Of a DNA stretch of 64,000 bases, positions 62,231-64,000 are shown piece by piece. The stretch comes from JAWKWH01 sp040830725 (GTDB lineage Bacteria > Pseudomonadota > Alphaproteobacteria > Rhizobiales > Rhizobiaceae). Within the stretch, counting starts at the first letter, position 1. Every line of letters begins with the position of its first letter. The position numbers and the translations under genes were made by a program. The stretch spans positions 124,001 to 188,000 of the forward strand of contig JBFOMG010000009.1 in assembly GCA_040830725.1 (NCBI GenBank), in the 5' to 3' direction. The notes beneath the pieces were generated by a model, which was given only the letters and a program-made list of their open reading frames with translations, had not been told where the DNA came from and did not search any database.

Positions 62231-64000
62231 ATGAAACATGATCATGCATCGAGCGATCCAGGCGTGTCCGGCCGCTCTCCGTGCGGACATGGCTGCGATC
62301 ATCACGGCAATTCAGGTCCCACGGCTTCAAACGCATTCGTCGATCCCGTCTGTGGCATGTCGGTCGATCCGGATGCCGGAAAACCATATCTGCGCTATCG
62401 CGGCGAGGATTATCACTTTTGTTCGCAAAAGTGCCACGACCGGTTTGAAGCCGATCCGTATTTCTATTTGTCGGGCAACAAGGCAAAGAAAAGGGTCTCT
62501 GCGCCGAAAGACGCATCGTTCACCTGTCCCATGGATCCGGAAGTCATCCAGGAGGGACCGGGTACCTGTCCGATCTGCGGTATGGCGCTGGAGCCGATGG
62601 ATGGTGTTGCCGAAGGGCCCAACCATGAGCTGATCGATTTCACCCGGCGCCTGTGGGTGAGCGCCGGCGCTGCGGTTCCACTTCTTGTCTTGACCATGGG
62701 ACCGATGATCGGATTGCCGATCCGGGAATGGATCGGCGAAGGCCTGACGCTTTGGATTGAGCTGCTTCTCACCACACCTGTTGTGATTTGGGCAGCCGCT
62801 CCATTCTTTCATCGTGGTTGGACTTCGTTGAAAACAAGAAACTTCAACATGTGGACGCTGATCATGCTCGGCGTCGGTGCGGCCTATGCCTACAGTGTTG
62901 TGGCCACATTGCTGCCGGGGCTGTTTCCCTCCTCCATGCAGTCTCCGGACGGCCATGTCCCGGTCTATTTTGAAGCCTCTGTGGTGATTGTGGCCTTGGT
63001 ATTTGTCGGCCAGGTGCTCGAGCTTCGTGCGAGAGAGCGAACCGGCGATGCGATCAGGGCTTTGCTTGATCTCGCACCAAAGACTGCCCGGCGCGTGCTC
63101 CCGGACGGTGAAGAGTATGATGCGCCGCTTGAAAACATCATCGAAGGCGATCTTTTGCGCGTGCGGCCCGGAGAGAGCATTCCGGTCGACGCGATAGTGG
63201 TTGAAGGTCACTCCGCAGTCGATGAAAGCATGATCACCGGTGAACCGGTCCCGCTGGAAAAAACCGAGGGCAGTTCGGTCACAGGCGGCACCATCAACAA
63301 GAATGGCAGCCTGATCGTTGAGGCATCGCGCGTGGGTGAAGAAACCATGCTGGCGAAAATCGTTGCCATGGTTTCATCGGCGCAGCGGTCGCGTGCTCCC
63401 ATCCAGGGACTGGCCGATCGGGTTGCCAGCGTGTTTGTGCCGACCGTTGTGGCGATTGCTGTGATCGCCTTTGCTATCTGGCTGACAATCGGGCCTGATC
63501 CGGCATTTGTGTTCGCAATCGTGTCTGCAGTTTCGGTTCTGATCATCGCGTGTCCCTGTGCGCTTGGTCTTGCGACGCCAATGTCGATCATGACAGCCAC
63601 GGGCCGAGGCGCTCAGGCGGGTGTTTTGATCAAGGACGCCGAAGCATTGGAACGAATGGCACGTGTGGACACGTTGGTCGTCGACAAAACCGGCACGTTG
63701 ACCGAGGGACAGCCGCAGCTCACTGACATCGTCGCGTTTGATGGCTTTTCCGAGACCGACATTCTTATAAAGGCCGCATCTCTGGAAAGAGGCTCAGAGC
63801 ATCCGCTTGCTGAGGCGATTGTGGCCGGTGCCGAAGCGCAAGAGCAGGTTCTTCAGCCTGTTTCCGGTTTCCAGGCGATAACCGGAAAGGGTGTGAAGGG
63901 AACCGTTGGGCAAAGTGCTGTGGCGCTTGGAAATGCAGCGATGATGGAGGCAGAGAACGTTGAATTTGACTGTGCCATATCAACCGCCGATGAACTTCGA
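62231..64000 (+). CDS. copA: Copper-translocating P1B-type ATPase (partial at window end)
   Basis: The first 590 residues of a copper exporter; the gene runs past the window. The N-terminus is unusual for CopA: a His/Cys-rich start (residues 3-25, including CGHGC), a YHS-type metal module (about 36-80; CGM at 41-43 and HFCSQKC ending at Cys68), and a heavy-metal-binding module (FTCPMDP at 97-103 and CPICGM at 113-118) in place of CxxC HMA domains. The catalytic core has TGEP at 336-339, the CPC metal site at 441-443 and the phosphorylated Asp485 in DKTGT, and a GSEHPLAEAI segment. The exact substrate (Cu+ or Cu2+/Ag) is inferred from family and the CueR box. Confidence 0.95.
   Translation, partial: MKHDHASSDPGVSGRSPCGHGCDHHGNSGPTASNAFVDPVCGMSVDPDAGKPYLRYRGEDYHFCSQKCHDRFEADPYFYLSGNKAKKRVSAPKDASFTCPMDPEVIQEGPGTCPICGMALEPMDGVAEGPNHELIDFTRRLWVSAGAAVPLLVLTMGPMIGLPIREWIGEGLTLWIELLLTTPVVIWAAAPFFHRGWTSLKTRNFNMWTLIMLGVGAAYAYSVVATLLPGLFPSSMQSPDGHVPVYFEASVVIVALVFVGQVLELRARERTGDAIRALLDLAPKTARRVLPDGEEYDAPLENIIEGDLLRVRPGESIPVDAIVVEGHSAVDESMITGEPVPLEKTEGSSVTGGTINKNGSLIVEASRVGEETMLAKIVAMVSSAQRSRAPIQGLADRVASVFVPTVVAIAVIAFAIWLTIGPDPAFVFAIVSAVSVLIIACPCALGLATPMSIMTATGRGAQAGVLIKDAEALERMARVDTLVVDKTGTLTEGQPQLTDIVAFDGFSETDILIKAASLERGSEHPLAEAIVAGAEAQEQVLQPVSGFQAITGKGVKGTVGQSAVALGNAAMMEAENVEFDCAISTADELR

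Noticed and set aside
62238..62633. 131-codon plus-strand frame at the start of the copper ATPase
   Set aside because: The other frame from ATG 62231 encodes YHS and heavy-metal motifs and stays open to the window end, so this one is a shadow.
1..64000. CRISPR array or intact insertion sequence
   Set aside because: I saw no regularly spaced repeats, transposase gene or terminal inverted repeats.

Overview
The window reads as a chromosomal segment of an alphaproteobacterium of the order Hyphomicrobiales (Rhizobiales), probably near Rhizobiaceae/Phyllobacteriaceae. The case rests on gene order: dusB(nifR3)-ntrB-ntrC-ntrY-ntrX-trkA-dat-hfq-hflX-mazG, then dac-tmk-holB-metG-tatD-MBL hydrolase, and mfd-sdhE-recG-DUF502-glmS-glmU, all familiar rhizobial blocks. 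A phosphatidylcholine synthase (Pcs), an IalB-type protein and a bifunctional IspDF agree with this. Genes are tightly packed, with many 1-4 base overlaps and several TTG/GTG starts. The family-level placement is not certain.

Layout. 1-2158: 3' end of lipA, a P-loop kinase that looks inserted, ratA, cinA. 2155-14960: ispDF, then the nitrogen-control block (dusB-ntrBC, ntrYX), trkA, a D-amino acid aminotransferase, hfq and hflX. 14974-24418: mazG, an internally deleted DUF922 pseudogene, ybaK, and the minus-strand run rlpA, dac, tmk, holB, metG, tatD, MBL hydrolase. 24672-28107: tRNA-Ser(UGA), a class III aminotransferase coupled to a BKACE enzyme, an acyltransferase. 28156-32892: a complete BMP-type (nucleoside-like) ABC importer. 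33113-35369: a three-gene unit of Pcs, DUF1326 and DUF2182. 35501-41597: UbiH-type hydroxylase, AEC transporter, hspQ, IalB protein, an orphan YejA-like binding protein, a FrnE-type DsbA protein. 41601-53485: mfd, sdhE, recG, DUF502, glmS, glmU, EamA transporter, ccdA. 53849-56086: tRNA-Lys(UUU) followed by a gene-poor flank with short coding remnants, then pirin and a small GNAT protein. 56087-61939: a minus-strand operon with three molybdenum-hydroxylase subunits, a MoaD-like protein, a 46-residue membrane protein and an arabinonate-dehydratase-type enzyme. 62231-64000: a copper P1B-ATPase, cut by the window end, behind a CueR-type promoter.

How the parts work together. NtrBC and NtrYX give two sensor/regulator pairs for nitrogen status. 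Hfq adds post-transcriptional control. Mfd, RecG, Tmk and HolB serve DNA repair and replication. GlmS and GlmU make UDP-GlcNAc for the envelope, which Dac and RlpA remodel. The most unusual parts are the cysteine-rich DUF1326/DUF2182 pair coupled to Pcs, the Mo-hydroxylase/MoaD/sugar-acid dehydratase operon with its microprotein, and the copper ATPase whose predicted transcript starts at its start codon. No CRISPR array or intact mobile element was seen.
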